Below, one piece after another: positions 1-5,588 of a stretch of DNA of 9,063 nucleotides; position 1 is the first letter of the stretch; each line of letters starts with the position of its first letter. Made by a program: the position numbers and the translations under genes. The notes under the pieces are model-generated. The model was not told the DNA's origin. It searched no databases and saw only the letters and a program-made list of their open reading frames with translations. The stretch is from an uncultured Anaerolineaceae bacterium (GTDB lineage: Bacteria > Chloroflexota > Anaerolineae > Anaerolineales > Anaerolineaceae). Location of the stretch: the NCBI GenBank assembly GCA_937897615.1, contig CALCNO010000083.1, positions 1-9,063 of the forward strand, written 5' to 3'.

Positions 1-57
1 TCGAACCCACGAATATCAGCTTGGAAGGCTGACGCCTTACCACTTGGCGACGCCCGC
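1..57 (-). tRNA. tRNA-Gly (anticodon TCC), 3' end cut by window edge
   Basis: Read on the minus strand from position 57, the sequence folds as a tRNA. It has a 7-nt acceptor 5' strand (GCGGGCG), then T-C, a 3-bp D stem GCC/GGC around the AAGTGGTAA loop, an anticodon stem TCAGC/GCTGA enclosing the loop CTTCCAA, a 5-nt variable loop TATTC, and the T-stem 5' strand GTGGG leading into TTCGA. Loop positions 34-36 read TCC, which decodes GGA (and GGG by wobble) glycine codons. The 3' half of the T arm and the acceptor 3' strand lie outside the window. A TATAAT hexamer sits 12 nt upstream of the first base, so the gene probably has its own promoter. Confidence 0.93.
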
Positions 58-68
58 ATCGAACTGGC

Positions 69-74
69 ATTATA
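69..74 (-). promoter_or_regulatory. Candidate -10 box for the tRNA-Gly gene
   Basis: The minus strand reads exactly TATAAT here, 12 nt before the predicted 5' end of the tRNA. That is a fitting distance for a start a few bases upstream of the mature end. The -35 position at 17-bp spacing would fall at about 92-97, inside the preceding terminator stem, and it does not resemble TTGACA. The call therefore rests on the -10 match and its position only. Confidence 0.45.
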
Positions 75-83
75 ACGCATTTT

Positions 84-116
84 AAAAATTCCGGGATGGC
101 CGCACGGCCACCCCGG
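84..116 (-). terminator. Rho-independent terminator of the oligoendopeptidase gene
   Basis: Positions 91-102 and 105-116 are complementary apart from one A/C mismatch (96/111), giving a GC-rich stem of up to 11 pairs with a very short loop at 102-105. On the minus strand the stem is followed by AATTTTT (90-84). It starts 15 nt after the stop of the peptidase gene, so it should end that transcript before the tRNA gene. Confidence 0.8.
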
Positions 117-131
117 ATTGTGATTGCAGCG

Positions 132-1940
132 TTACTTGATCTTGCAATAGCGGTCAACCCGCCCTTCGATGATCTTGAGGCTGTCCTGCCAGAAGGCTTT
201 TTTGCGGATATCAATACCAAAGCGGGCAGCCAGGTCGGCAGCGTTGGCCTCGCCGGTACTGGCCAGCAGGTTCATATAATCTTTGACAAAGGCTGAGCCG
301 CGTTTCTGGTAGATGGCATACAGGCCGGTGCCAAAGAGCAGGCCAAAGGCGTAGGGGTAATTGTAGAAGGAAAGCCCGGCATAGTAGTAATGCGGCTTCC
401 AGGTCCACATCCACTGCTGCAGGAATTTGGCATCCAGGCCGTCACCGTAGGTGGCCTTCTGCGCATCCAGCATGATCTCGCATAACTCGTCTGCGCTCAA
501 TTCCGATTTGGCGCGCCGCTCAAAGACCTCTTTTTCAAAGAGGAAGCGCGAGTAGATATCCACGATCACCTGAGAATCGCCGATCAGCTGGGTTTCCAGG
601 ATGGCCAGTTCTTCCTGCTCGGTCTTGGCCTCTTTGAGGGCCGCGCTGGAAACGATGGTCTCGCACATGATCGAGGCGGTTTCCGCCAGCGTCATGGGGG
701 TGTTCTTTTGCAGCTCGGTCTTGCCGGCTTTGACGGCGCAGTCGTTGTGGAAGCCGTGCCCCAGTTCGTGCGCCAGGGTGGAAACGCTGTCCAGCGAACC
801 GTCAAAATTGGTCAAAATGCGGCTTTCGCCGGGGGCGGGCACATCCATGCAGAAGGCGCCGCCGCGTTTGCCGTCGCGCTGTTCGGCATCGATCCAGTGG
901 TTATCAAAAGCGCGTTGGGCAAAGTCTTTCAGTTCAGGAGCAAAGCTGCCAAAATGGGTGAGGATGAACTTTTTGGCGTCTTCGAAGCCGAAAACCATTT
1001 TGCTCTCGCCTGCTGGGGCAAACAGGTTCCACCACTGCAATTTCTTTGCGCCAAAGCGGGCAGCTTTGGCCTTGAAATACCTGCGGAACATGGGGAAGGA
1101 GTCCTGCATGGCGCCCATCATGGCGTCCAGCGTTTGCTGGTCAATGCGTGCGGCGTCCAGCGAGCTGTGGATGCAATCGCGGCGCCCGCGCCGGCGGTTG
1201 AGCACATTTACCTCACCTTTGACGCCGTTCATGGCCGCGGCCAGGGGTTCCTTGGCCTTCAGCCAGGCGGCACTCTCGGCTTCGTAGGCGCGCTTGCGCG
1301 TGTCTTCATCCGGGTGCGAGCGCAGGTTGATCAGCGCAGGCATGGGCAGTTTTTGCATCTTGCCATCCAGTTCAAAATCCACGCTCAACTGCGAAGTGAC
1401 CGTGCCCTGAAGTTTGCTCCAGGCATTAGCGCCGCTCAGGGTCAGTTCGGATGCCAGCGCTTCTTCCGCCGGAGACATCAGGTATTTGCTCTGCTCGGCA
1501 GCCTCTTTGAGGTAGAAGGCATGCGCTTTGGTGGTTTTTGCCAGGTCAATGAATTCCGGCAGGCGTTTGCCGACCTTGCCGATCCAGGCGGTGGCGATAG
1601 TGCCGAGTTGGTCGAGTTTGACCATCACCTGCTCGAATTCACTTTCTTTCTTGAGCGCTTCCTTGTTGTAGGAATCGGTGGAAGTGAAGGAGGCGATATA
1701 CGCACGCATGGTGCTGGCGGTGAGGAGAATATCGTTGAAGGTATCGATTAATTTGGCTGCGGCTTTTGCCAGGTCAGCCGGTGCGGCAGTGACATCCAGT
1801 TTTGCCAGCGTATTTGCGGCAAACTTTTCGAGCTGTGCCAGATTCTTCTGCAGCTTTTCAAAATCGGCTGCGTATTTGGGTGATGAGAGCGAAGGGTAAA
1901 CATTGGTGAGATCCCAGTGGGGAGGGGTTTGTTTGGCCAT
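132..1940 (-). CDS. pepF: M3-family oligoendopeptidase (PepF-like zinc metallopeptidase)
   Basis: A 602-residue cytoplasmic zinc peptidase expected to cleave short oligopeptides. The active-site helix HELGH is at residues 391-395 (His391 and His395 zinc ligands, Glu392 general base) within TLAHELGHGFHND. Glu420 in LAETAS is the likely third zinc ligand. Near the C-terminus YNYPYAFG matches the conserved substrate-side segment of M3B oligoendopeptidases. The N-terminus (WDLTNVYPSL) is also typical, and the alpha-helical first half fits the usual family length of about 600 residues. There is no signal peptide or membrane segment. The ATG at 1940 is preceded by AGGAG (1950-1946) with 5-nt spacing. 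The gene is monocistronic: a terminator lies on each side and it has its own -10 box. The family (M3, PepF/oligoendopeptidase F) is secure, but the exact physiological substrate is not. Confidence 0.95.
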   Translation of the reverse strand: MAKQTPPHWDLTNVYPSLSSPKYAADFEKLQKNLAQLEKFAANTLAKLDVTAAPADLAKAAAKLIDTFNDILLTASTMRAYIASFTSTDSYNKEALKKESEFEQVMVKLDQLGTIATAWIGKVGKRLPEFIDLAKTTKAHAFYLKEAAEQSKYLMSPAEEALASELTLSGANAWSKLQGTVTSQLSVDFELDGKMQKLPMPALINLRSHPDEDTRKRAYEAESAAWLKAKEPLAAAMNGVKGEVNVLNRRRGRRDCIHSSLDAARIDQQTLDAMMGAMQDSFPMFRRYFKAKAARFGAKKLQWWNLFAPAGESKMVFGFEDAKKFILTHFGSFAPELKDFAQRAFDNHWIDAEQRDGKRGGAFCMDVPAPGESRILTNFDGSLDSVSTLAHELGHGFHNDCAVKAGKTELQKNTPMTLAETASIMCETIVSSAALKEAKTEQEELAILETQLIGDSQVIVDIYSRFLFEKEVFERRAKSELSADELCEIMLDAQKATYGDGLDAKFLQQWMWTWKPHYYYAGLSFYNYPYAFGLLFGTGLYAIYQKRGSAFVKDYMNLLASTGEANAADLAARFGIDIRKKAFWQDSLKIIEGRVDRYCKIK

Positions 1941-1971
1941 GTGAACTCCTGTTTTTAAAGTATGTGCTTTG

Positions 1972-1977
1972 ATTATA
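1972..1977 (-). promoter_or_regulatory. Candidate -10 box for the oligoendopeptidase gene
   Basis: The minus strand reads exactly TATAAT, 31 nt upstream of the ATG at 1940 and just past the T-tract of the upstream terminator. At 17-bp spacing the -35 position (1995-2000, minus GACCAG) is inside the terminator stem and is a poor match to TTGACA. A short leader carrying AGGAG at 1950-1946 would result. Confidence 0.5.
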
Positions 1978-1981
1978 GTGC

Positions 1982-2016
1982 AAAAAGAAAATGCCTGGTC
2001 TTTCCAGGCATTTTCT
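1982..2016 (-). terminator. Strong rho-independent terminator of the redox operon
   Basis: Positions 1986-1998 and 2004-2016 form a perfect 13-bp inverted repeat around the 5-nt loop 1999-2003. On the minus strand the stem is followed by a run of T (1986-1982). The stem starts at the base immediately after the TGA stop (2019-2017) of the ferric-reductase-like gene, so it marks the end of the four-gene minus-strand operon. Confidence 0.9.
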
Positions 2017-2760
2017 TCAACTTACGGGCAATTTGGGAGGAATTGCCTGCGGGATTAACCTTTTCTCTTTTTTGCGAGCCAGCGCGGCTAAGACACGGTA
2101 GAGCACCATGAACACCAGCAGGCCGCCCGTGCCGAGATATAAGTATTGCATCGCCGGCGACAGTGCATCTGTTCCGGCGAGGAGCGCATGTAACAGCACG
2201 GAAAGGAAGGTGAGAAAACTGGTGAAGTGAATGGCGCGCCAGGCTTTTTTGCCGATGGTTTTACGCACATAGAAGCTGATGTCAAGCAGTATCCAGATGT
2301 AGAAAGCGGTTTGCCCCAAACCAACCGCGAGGGTTTGATAGGAGGCTGTGAACGGAACCAGTATCTGGGCCAGATTGAAGCCGATAAATTGATCGCCAAG
2401 CAGGAACAGCCCATGAAACAGGCCAAAGGCCAACCCAAGAATGCTGACGTACTCATGCATCTCGATGGTGGAAGGCAGCCCCGGCCACAGCGAGCCAAGT
2501 TTATTGGTGATTCCTGTCCCCAGCATCATCGACAGCCACAACAGGAGGTACGCAATGATGGCACTCCCTCGCGACAGGTACCAAAAGGCCTTGGGGGCCT
2601 CTCCGCTAAGGGAGGTTGTCAATCCCGGCAGCCACAGGGGCAGCAGGACGGCAGTTGCCAGCGTTGCCAGAAAGACGAACAAGATGAGCAGGGTAAAACT
2701 GGCAAAGCTGAAAACAGGCTTTTGCTCGTCCGGGGTGGTAGTGGTTAGTTGGTTTGACAT
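2017..2760 (-). CDS. Ferric-reductase-like transmembrane protein (predicted b-type heme membrane domain)
   Basis: An integral membrane protein of 247 residues with about six hydrophobic segments. They begin at about residues 20-46 (FASFTLLILFVFLA) and end in a basic cytoplasmic tail (ARKKEKR). Four histidines sit in two membrane helices as pairs: His102 and His116 (EMHEYVS...GLFHGLF), and His178 and His191 (RAIHFTS...VLLHALL). This is the spacing expected for bis-histidine heme b ligation in the ferric reductase/MsrQ-like fold. WYLSRGSAIIAYLLLW is the typical first core helix. There is no flavin or NAD-binding domain, so electrons must come from or go to a partner. It is the last gene of the operon and overlaps the ApbE gene by 16 nt. 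I chose the ATG at 2760 because GGAAG lies 5 nt upstream. An in-frame ATG at 2772 would add four residues, and neither start has a strong ribosome site. Family membership is good; substrate and partner are unknown. Confidence 0.85.
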   Translation of the reverse strand: MSNQLTTTTPDEQKPVFSFASFTLLILFVFLATLATAVLLPLWLPGLTTSLSGEAPKAFWYLSRGSAIIAYLLLWLSMMLGTGITNKLGSLWPGLPSTIEMHEYVSILGLAFGLFHGLFLLGDQFIGFNLAQILVPFTASYQTLAVGLGQTAFYIWILLDISFYVRKTIGKKAWRAIHFTSFLTFLSVLLHALLAGTDALSPAMQYLYLGTGGLLVFMVLYRVLAALARKKEKRLIPQAIPPKLPVS

Positions 2761-3683
2761 TCGGGCTTCCATTCTTTTTCATAAAAAACTTGATTCTTGA
2801 TGACGGAGCCGTCCTCCAATACCAGCAGATAGCCAATCCCTTTTAGCTGCTCAAGCCAGGCAACGCCGGCTTCGCTGCCCTGGATTAGGGCGGCTTTGGC
2901 ATAGGTTTCTGCCGCCATCACGTCTGCCGCAAGGACAGTAATGGTGAGCACATCGGTGGCGGCCGGGCGCAGGCTGCGCGGGTCGATGATGTGGTGCTGC
3001 ATCTCTCCGTTGAACAGCCAGCGGTGATAGTCTTTGCCGGAGGTGGCCACCCCGCCTGCGGGAAGCATGAGCAGGGCAAGATTGTTATCCTGGTTGAAAG
3101 GGTTGGCAACCCCAATTGGCCACTGACCACCATCCTGCATGAGGCCGCTCACGGCAATATCGCCGCCGGCGTCTACCAGAACAGGAGCGTAATCGCTCAG
3201 GCGCAGCATTGTCTGATGGGCGGCCCAGCCTTTGGCAATGCCGCCAAAGTCAAGCGCGGTGCCAAACGGAAGCGTAAGTGTCTGGTTGTGCTCATCGAAA
3301 TCAACTTTCCCCGGCTTGACCGGGGTGGTGAGCGCCAGCTTAAATTCAGCAGCGCTGCGGTTGAGCAGCGATTCAAAATCCTCGTCATAGCCGGCCAGGG
3401 TGAGGGCATTGAGCATGGTTGGGGTAACCAGGCCTTCTGAGAGCCGCTCGGCATTTCTGGCGGCGAGCAGCACCTCCGCCAGAGTATCGCTTACCCTGAT
3501 GGCCGTGCCGGGATGGCGATTGATCTCGCTCAATTCACTGGAGAAGCGAAAACGGCTGAGCACTTGTTCCCACTCTTCAAACCATTGCTGCGCTTTCAGC
3601 GCTTCGCTGAAAATGCTCTGGTCGTCGGTATCCACTGCAATGAAGATCCTCGATCCCATCGCAGTAAAAGTGGCTGTTTTCAT
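2745..3683 (-). CDS. apbE: ApbE-family FAD:protein FMN transferase
   Basis: A 312-residue enzyme of the ApbE family. The family uses FAD and Mg2+ to attach FMN covalently to a Ser/Thr of an extracytoplasmic redox protein. Conserved blocks in order: MGSRIFIAV (from residue 9), SRFRFSSELSEIN, DFGGIAKGWA (the DxGGIAKGxA flavin-binding block), DAGGDI, ATSGKDYHRW, HHIIDPRS and the late ADVMAAETYAKAAL segment with metal-binding Asp/Thr-like positions. No lipobox or clear signal peptide is visible, although many ApbE proteins are exported lipoproteins. It therefore either acts in the cytoplasm or is exported in a way I cannot see. The ATG at 3683 overlaps the TGA of the preceding gene as ATGA, indicating translational coupling, and AGGAG lies 3 nt upstream. 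Its neighbour is a heme-type membrane protein, which fits a flavin-heme electron-transfer system. No protein in the window shows the canonical target motif. Confidence 0.95.
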   Translation of the reverse strand: MKTATFTAMGSRIFIAVDTDDQSIFSEALKAQQWFEEWEQVLSRFRFSSELSEINRHPGTAIRVSDTLAEVLLAARNAERLSEGLVTPTMLNALTLAGYDEDFESLLNRSAAEFKLALTTPVKPGKVDFDEHNQTLTLPFGTALDFGGIAKGWAAHQTMLRLSDYAPVLVDAGGDIAVSGLMQDGGQWPIGVANPFNQDNNLALLMLPAGGVATSGKDYHRWLFNGEMQHHIIDPRSLRPAATDVLTITVLAADVMAAETYAKAALIQGSEAGVAWLEQLKGIGYLLVLEDGSVIKNQVFYEKEWKPECQTN

Positions 3684-4063
3684 GGTCTCCTTGAGGAGTT
3701 GGTTGTGGTGATGGGCGCCGGAGGGTTGATCGTTGTTGTGGTGCTGCTTCCACCGGTAAGCGCGGGAGCAGAACTCTGCGGGCTGGTGTTAACGGTGACG
3801 TCTCTTACCGTGGTGGTGGATTGAGCCGTGACTCCCGGCAATGCGGCGGTGCCCACCTGGAGCAGCGGAACCACGGTTGGCAGCGGCTGGTCGTACCCTG
3901 CCGTTGTGGCCAGGTCGAGATTTTGGGCACTGGCCTGCAGCAGGTCTTTGTTTGCCAGCGTGTTCCAGATGCCAACCGTTCCGGCCAGAGAGCCTACTGC
4001 CACCATGAACTTGAATGCATCTGGTACAAACTTCTTTTTGCGATGTAGGTTATTCTTTTCCAT
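3680..4063 (-). CDS. Small single-TM protein with Ser/Thr/Pro-rich extracytoplasmic tail, function unknown
   Basis: I do not recognise this 127-residue protein. A basic N-terminus (HRKKKF) is followed by one hydrophobic segment at about residues 17-36 (FKFMVAVGSLAGTVGIWNTL). An approximately 90-residue tail follows, rich in Thr, Ser, Pro and Ala (for example STTTTINPPAPITTT), which looks disordered. The positive-inside rule puts the tail outside the membrane. Two short stretches, DLATTAG (50-56) and LTGGSS (102-107), faintly recall the ApbE target motif DxxS/T-G-A-S/T, but neither matches it. The gene sits 13 nt after the PepSY-like gene and overlaps the ApbE start by 4 nt (ATGA). It is therefore certainly co-transcribed and probably a real protein. 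The ribosome site (GAGAAAGA before ATG 4063) is weak. It could be a linker, a scaffold or an atypical flavinylation substrate. All of these are guesses. Confidence 0.75.
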   Translation of the reverse strand: MEKNNLHRKKKFVPDAFKFMVAVGSLAGTVGIWNTLANKDLLQASAQNLDLATTAGYDQPLPTVVPLLQVGTAALPGVTAQSTTTVRDVTVNTSPQSSAPALTGGSSTTTTINPPAPITTTNSSRRP

Positions 4064-4076
4064 TCTTTCTCAATTC

Positions 4077-4757
4077 TTAATCGTCGTCTTGTTCGTGCTC
4101 GCCAGAGCCTGAGGGGTTGGTACTTTGCGAGGGCATCTCAATGGCGACTACCTGCCCGGAGACACTGACATAGACCAGTGTTCCGTCCGAAAAGCCAACC
4201 ACATAGACGTTGGTGCCATTTAGGGGCGCAACGTCAATAGAGATTGCGTCCGAGCGGTTCAGGTAGCGCATGGCGATATTGAGCGCCTGCTCTGGCGTTA
4301 CCGAAGTCACCTTTGCCTGTAATCCGTTATAGAGAATTCTGCCGGTATTGGCATCGATGTAGATTTTCCCATTGGCGTAAACTGCCTCGTATGCCGGCGT
4401 GTTGTTAAAGTTCACCAACTCCGGCAATGTTTTTGGGGCAACCCCGGCAATATTCGCTGCCAGTGCAGCCGCCTGCTGGCTTGAAAACAGGTAGGGTTCA
4501 ACGGTTGCCGAGGTTTCGGTTGGCAGCTGATTCACCAGTTCTTCGATCTGCTGATTGGCAAGCGAGATTCTTGCATTGGCGTCTGCCAGCAGTTGTTGGT
4601 AAGCTTGTTCGCGATCACTCATTTGCGCCACAGTGGCGGTTGGAATGACTGCTGCCTGGTTGTTACTGGCGTTGACGTTGTGAATTACGCCAATGCCCAC
4701 CGTAATGAGGGCAGCAGCCACCACTGCGGAAATGATCAAAGAGCCTTTATTTTTCAT
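4077..4757 (-). CDS. Membrane-anchored PepSY-like domain protein
   Basis: A 226-residue extracytoplasmic protein. Residues 7-27 (LIISAVVAAALITVGIGVI) form an uncleaved anchor or signal peptide. Residues about 47-76 are heptad-like (REQAYQQLLADANARISLANQQIEEL) and may form a short coiled coil. Two PepSY-type units follow. One is at about 92-144, ending in the hallmark KIYIDANTGRILYN. The other is at about 152-207 (VTPEQALNIAMRYL ... GTLVYVSVSGQVVAIE). The tail is acidic (GEHEQDDD). PepSY domains are usually periplasmic or cell-surface modules, and several families occur beside heme or ferric-reductase-like membrane proteins. This is the first gene of the operon and is divergent from the two-component genes. 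I chose the ATG at 4757 because GGGAG lies 8 nt upstream (4770-4766). A longer reading from TTG 4772 would place that ribosome site inside the gene. Family assignment is good; role unknown. Confidence 0.83.
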   Translation of the reverse strand: MKNKGSLIISAVVAAALITVGIGVIHNVNASNNQAAVIPTATVAQMSDREQAYQQLLADANARISLANQQIEELVNQLPTETSATVEPYLFSSQQAAALAANIAGVAPKTLPELVNFNNTPAYEAVYANGKIYIDANTGRILYNGLQAKVTSVTPEQALNIAMRYLNRSDAISIDVAPLNGTNVYVVGFSDGTLVYVSVSGQVVAIEMPSQSTNPSGSGEHEQDDD

Positions 4758-4765
4758 TTTCTTTT

Positions 4766-4770
4766 CTCCC
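4766..4770 (-). promoter_or_regulatory. Ribosome binding site deciding the PepSY-like start
   Basis: The minus strand reads GGGAG, 8 nt before the ATG at 4757. This favours 4757 over the upstream in-frame TTG at 4772. Its first two G residues are also part of the inverted repeat 4769-4778/4849-4858. Confidence 0.7.
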
Positions 4771-4787
4771 AAAGATTGCTAAGGATA

Positions 4788-4793
4788 AGAATA
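4788..4793 (-). promoter_or_regulatory. Possible -10 box of the redox operon
   Basis: The minus strand reads TATTCT, which matches TATAAT at four of six positions, about 30 nt upstream of the ATG at 4757. No good -35 is present at 16-18 bp spacing (GGTTTT region). A weak -35 would suit an activator-dependent promoter. This is a tentative call. Confidence 0.25.
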
Positions 4794-4803
4794 CCGTTGC
4801 AGC

Positions 4804-4841
4804 ATTGGAAAAAACCTGTTTTTGGCCGGGATTTTTCCAAT
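4804..4841. repeat. 10-bp inverted repeat ATTGGAAAAA / TTTTTCCAAT
   Basis: Positions 4804-4813 and 4832-4841 are exact reverse complements separated by 18 bp. This places a minus-strand copy of the TTCCAAT motif opposite the direct repeats at 4835-4853. The stem could also fold in RNA, but no T-run or stop codon suggests a terminator. Confidence 0.6.
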
Positions 4842-4853
4842 CAAATTCCAATC
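4835..4853 (+). promoter_or_regulatory. Tandem 8-bp direct repeat, 11-bp pitch: candidate response-regulator box
   Basis: TTCCAATC at 4835-4842 recurs exactly at 4846-4853 with the spacer AAA, giving a repeat period of 11 bp. OmpR/PhoB-family regulators are known to bind tandem direct repeats about one helical turn apart, and the gene starting at 4905 encodes such a regulator. The pair lies roughly midway between the two divergent genes. A third copy (TTCCAAT) lies on the minus strand at 4810-4804. That the adjacent regulator binds here is inference. Confidence 0.5.
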
Positions 4854-4890
4854 TTTGGCTTGCGCCGGAAATAAAGGCAAGTGCGGGTTG

Positions 4891-4896
4891 TATAAT
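4891..4896 (+). promoter_or_regulatory. Candidate -10 box of the two-component operon, implying a leaderless transcript
   Basis: An exact TATAAT ends 8 nt before the ATG at 4905. Transcription would start at about 4903-4905, on or next to the start codon. No Shine-Dalgarno sequence is present in 4885-4904, which agrees with leaderless initiation. No TTGACA-like -35 is found at 16-18 bp spacing. Confidence 0.45.
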
Positions 4897-4904
4897 GAAA
4901 AACG

Positions 4905-5588
4905 ATGAAGATACTCTTGATTGAAGATGATAAACGCCTTGCCAGACTGGTCAAAGAGGTACTGGAAGAAGAAAAGTATGCCGTAGACGTTGAGCATGAC
5001 GGTGAAATGGGCTATGAGGTGGCGCTGCGCAAAGCCCACGATCTGATCATTATCGACTGGATGCTGCCGGGCAGAGACGGCCCTTCCATTTGCCGCGGTA
5101 TCCGTGCTGCCGGCATTGGCGCACCATTGCTGATGCTTACCGCGCGCAGCCAGGTGGAGGATCGCGTGGCCGGGCTGGAAAGCGGCGCCGATGATTATTT
5201 GGTGAAGCCGTTTGACTTTAGCGAGTTGATCGCCCGCATTCACGCCCTCAGCCGGCGCTATACCCCCGGCCGGGTAGACACGGCCGAGCTGCGCGTTGGC
5301 AAGATCGTGATGGACCTGAACGCTCACACGGTTCGGCGCGGCGAGGCGCAAATTGAGCTGACTAAGCGGGAATGGGATATGCTGGAGTTCTTTCTGCGCC
5401 ACCCCAACCAAACTTTGTCGCGCAGCGAGATCCTGGATTATGCCTGGTCGTACGACACGCAGGTGAAAGCCGAGCTTGTGGATGTGTATGTTTCTTACCT
5501 GCGCCAAAAATTGACAGTATCGGGCAAAAAGGACCCCATCCAAACTGTGCGAGGGTTCGGTTATATGCTGGAAGAAACCAATGCTTAA
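4905..5588 (+). CDS. OmpR/PhoB-family two-component response regulator
   Basis: A 227-residue DNA-binding response regulator. The receiver domain spans residues 1 to about 115: acidic pocket Glu7-Asp8-Asp9, phospho-acceptor Asp51 (LIIIDWMLPGRDG), Thr79 (MLTA) and Lys101 (VKPF). The C-terminal winged-helix domain (about 127-224) has ELTKREWDMLEFFLRHP, SRSEILDYAW, the recognition-helix region VDVYVSYLRQKL and the wing TVRGFGYML, all typical of the OmpR class. The gene begins at ATG 4905 with no ribosome site but with TATAAT just upstream. Its end overlaps the kinase start by 8 nt. It is divergent from the redox operon, and the 11-bp-pitch repeat at 4835-4853 suggests it controls both arms. The signal sensed by its kinase is unknown. 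Confidence 0.97.
   Translation: MKILLIEDDKRLARLVKEVLEEEKYAVDVEHDGEMGYEVALRKAHDLIIIDWMLPGRDGPSICRGIRAAGIGAPLLMLTARSQVEDRVAGLESGADDYLVKPFDFSELIARIHALSRRYTPGRVDTAELRVGKIVMDLNAHTVRRGEAQIELTKREWDMLEFFLRHPNQTLSRSEILDYAWSYDTQVKAELVDVYVSYLRQKLTVSGKKDPIQTVRGFGYMLEETNA

Larger units (their letters stand above)
4769..4858. repeat. 10-bp inverted repeat flanking the core of the divergent intergenic region
   Basis: CCAAAGATTG at 4769-4778 is the exact reverse complement of CAATCTTTGG at 4849-4858, with 70 bp between them. The left arm touches the ribosome site of the PepSY-like gene. The right arm overlaps the second TTCCAATC unit. It could be a pair of operator half-sites or, if transcription of the minus-strand operon begins upstream of 4858, a stem in its leader. 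Confidence 0.6.

Noticed and set aside
708..1751. 347-codon open frame on the plus strand opposite the oligoendopeptidase
   Set aside because: It lies wholly antisense to a clearly conserved zinc peptidase, its protein resembles no family, and it lacks a ribosome site. It is a shadow frame in GC-rich coding DNA.
3700..3800. Repeated GTGGT/GTTGT-rich DNA as a possible tandem repeat element
   Set aside because: It is explained by the Thr-rich low-complexity tail of the small TM protein encoded on the minus strand; the units are irregular.
4804..4841. Inverted repeat as an intrinsic terminator
   Set aside because: It lies between divergent gene starts, where no transcript needs to end. A role as operator half-sites is more likely.
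4779..5543. 254-codon minus-strand frame antisense to the response regulator and running into the control region
   Set aside because: It is opposite a strongly conserved regulator gene, has no recognisable domain, and its end only crosses the intergenic region by chance openness.
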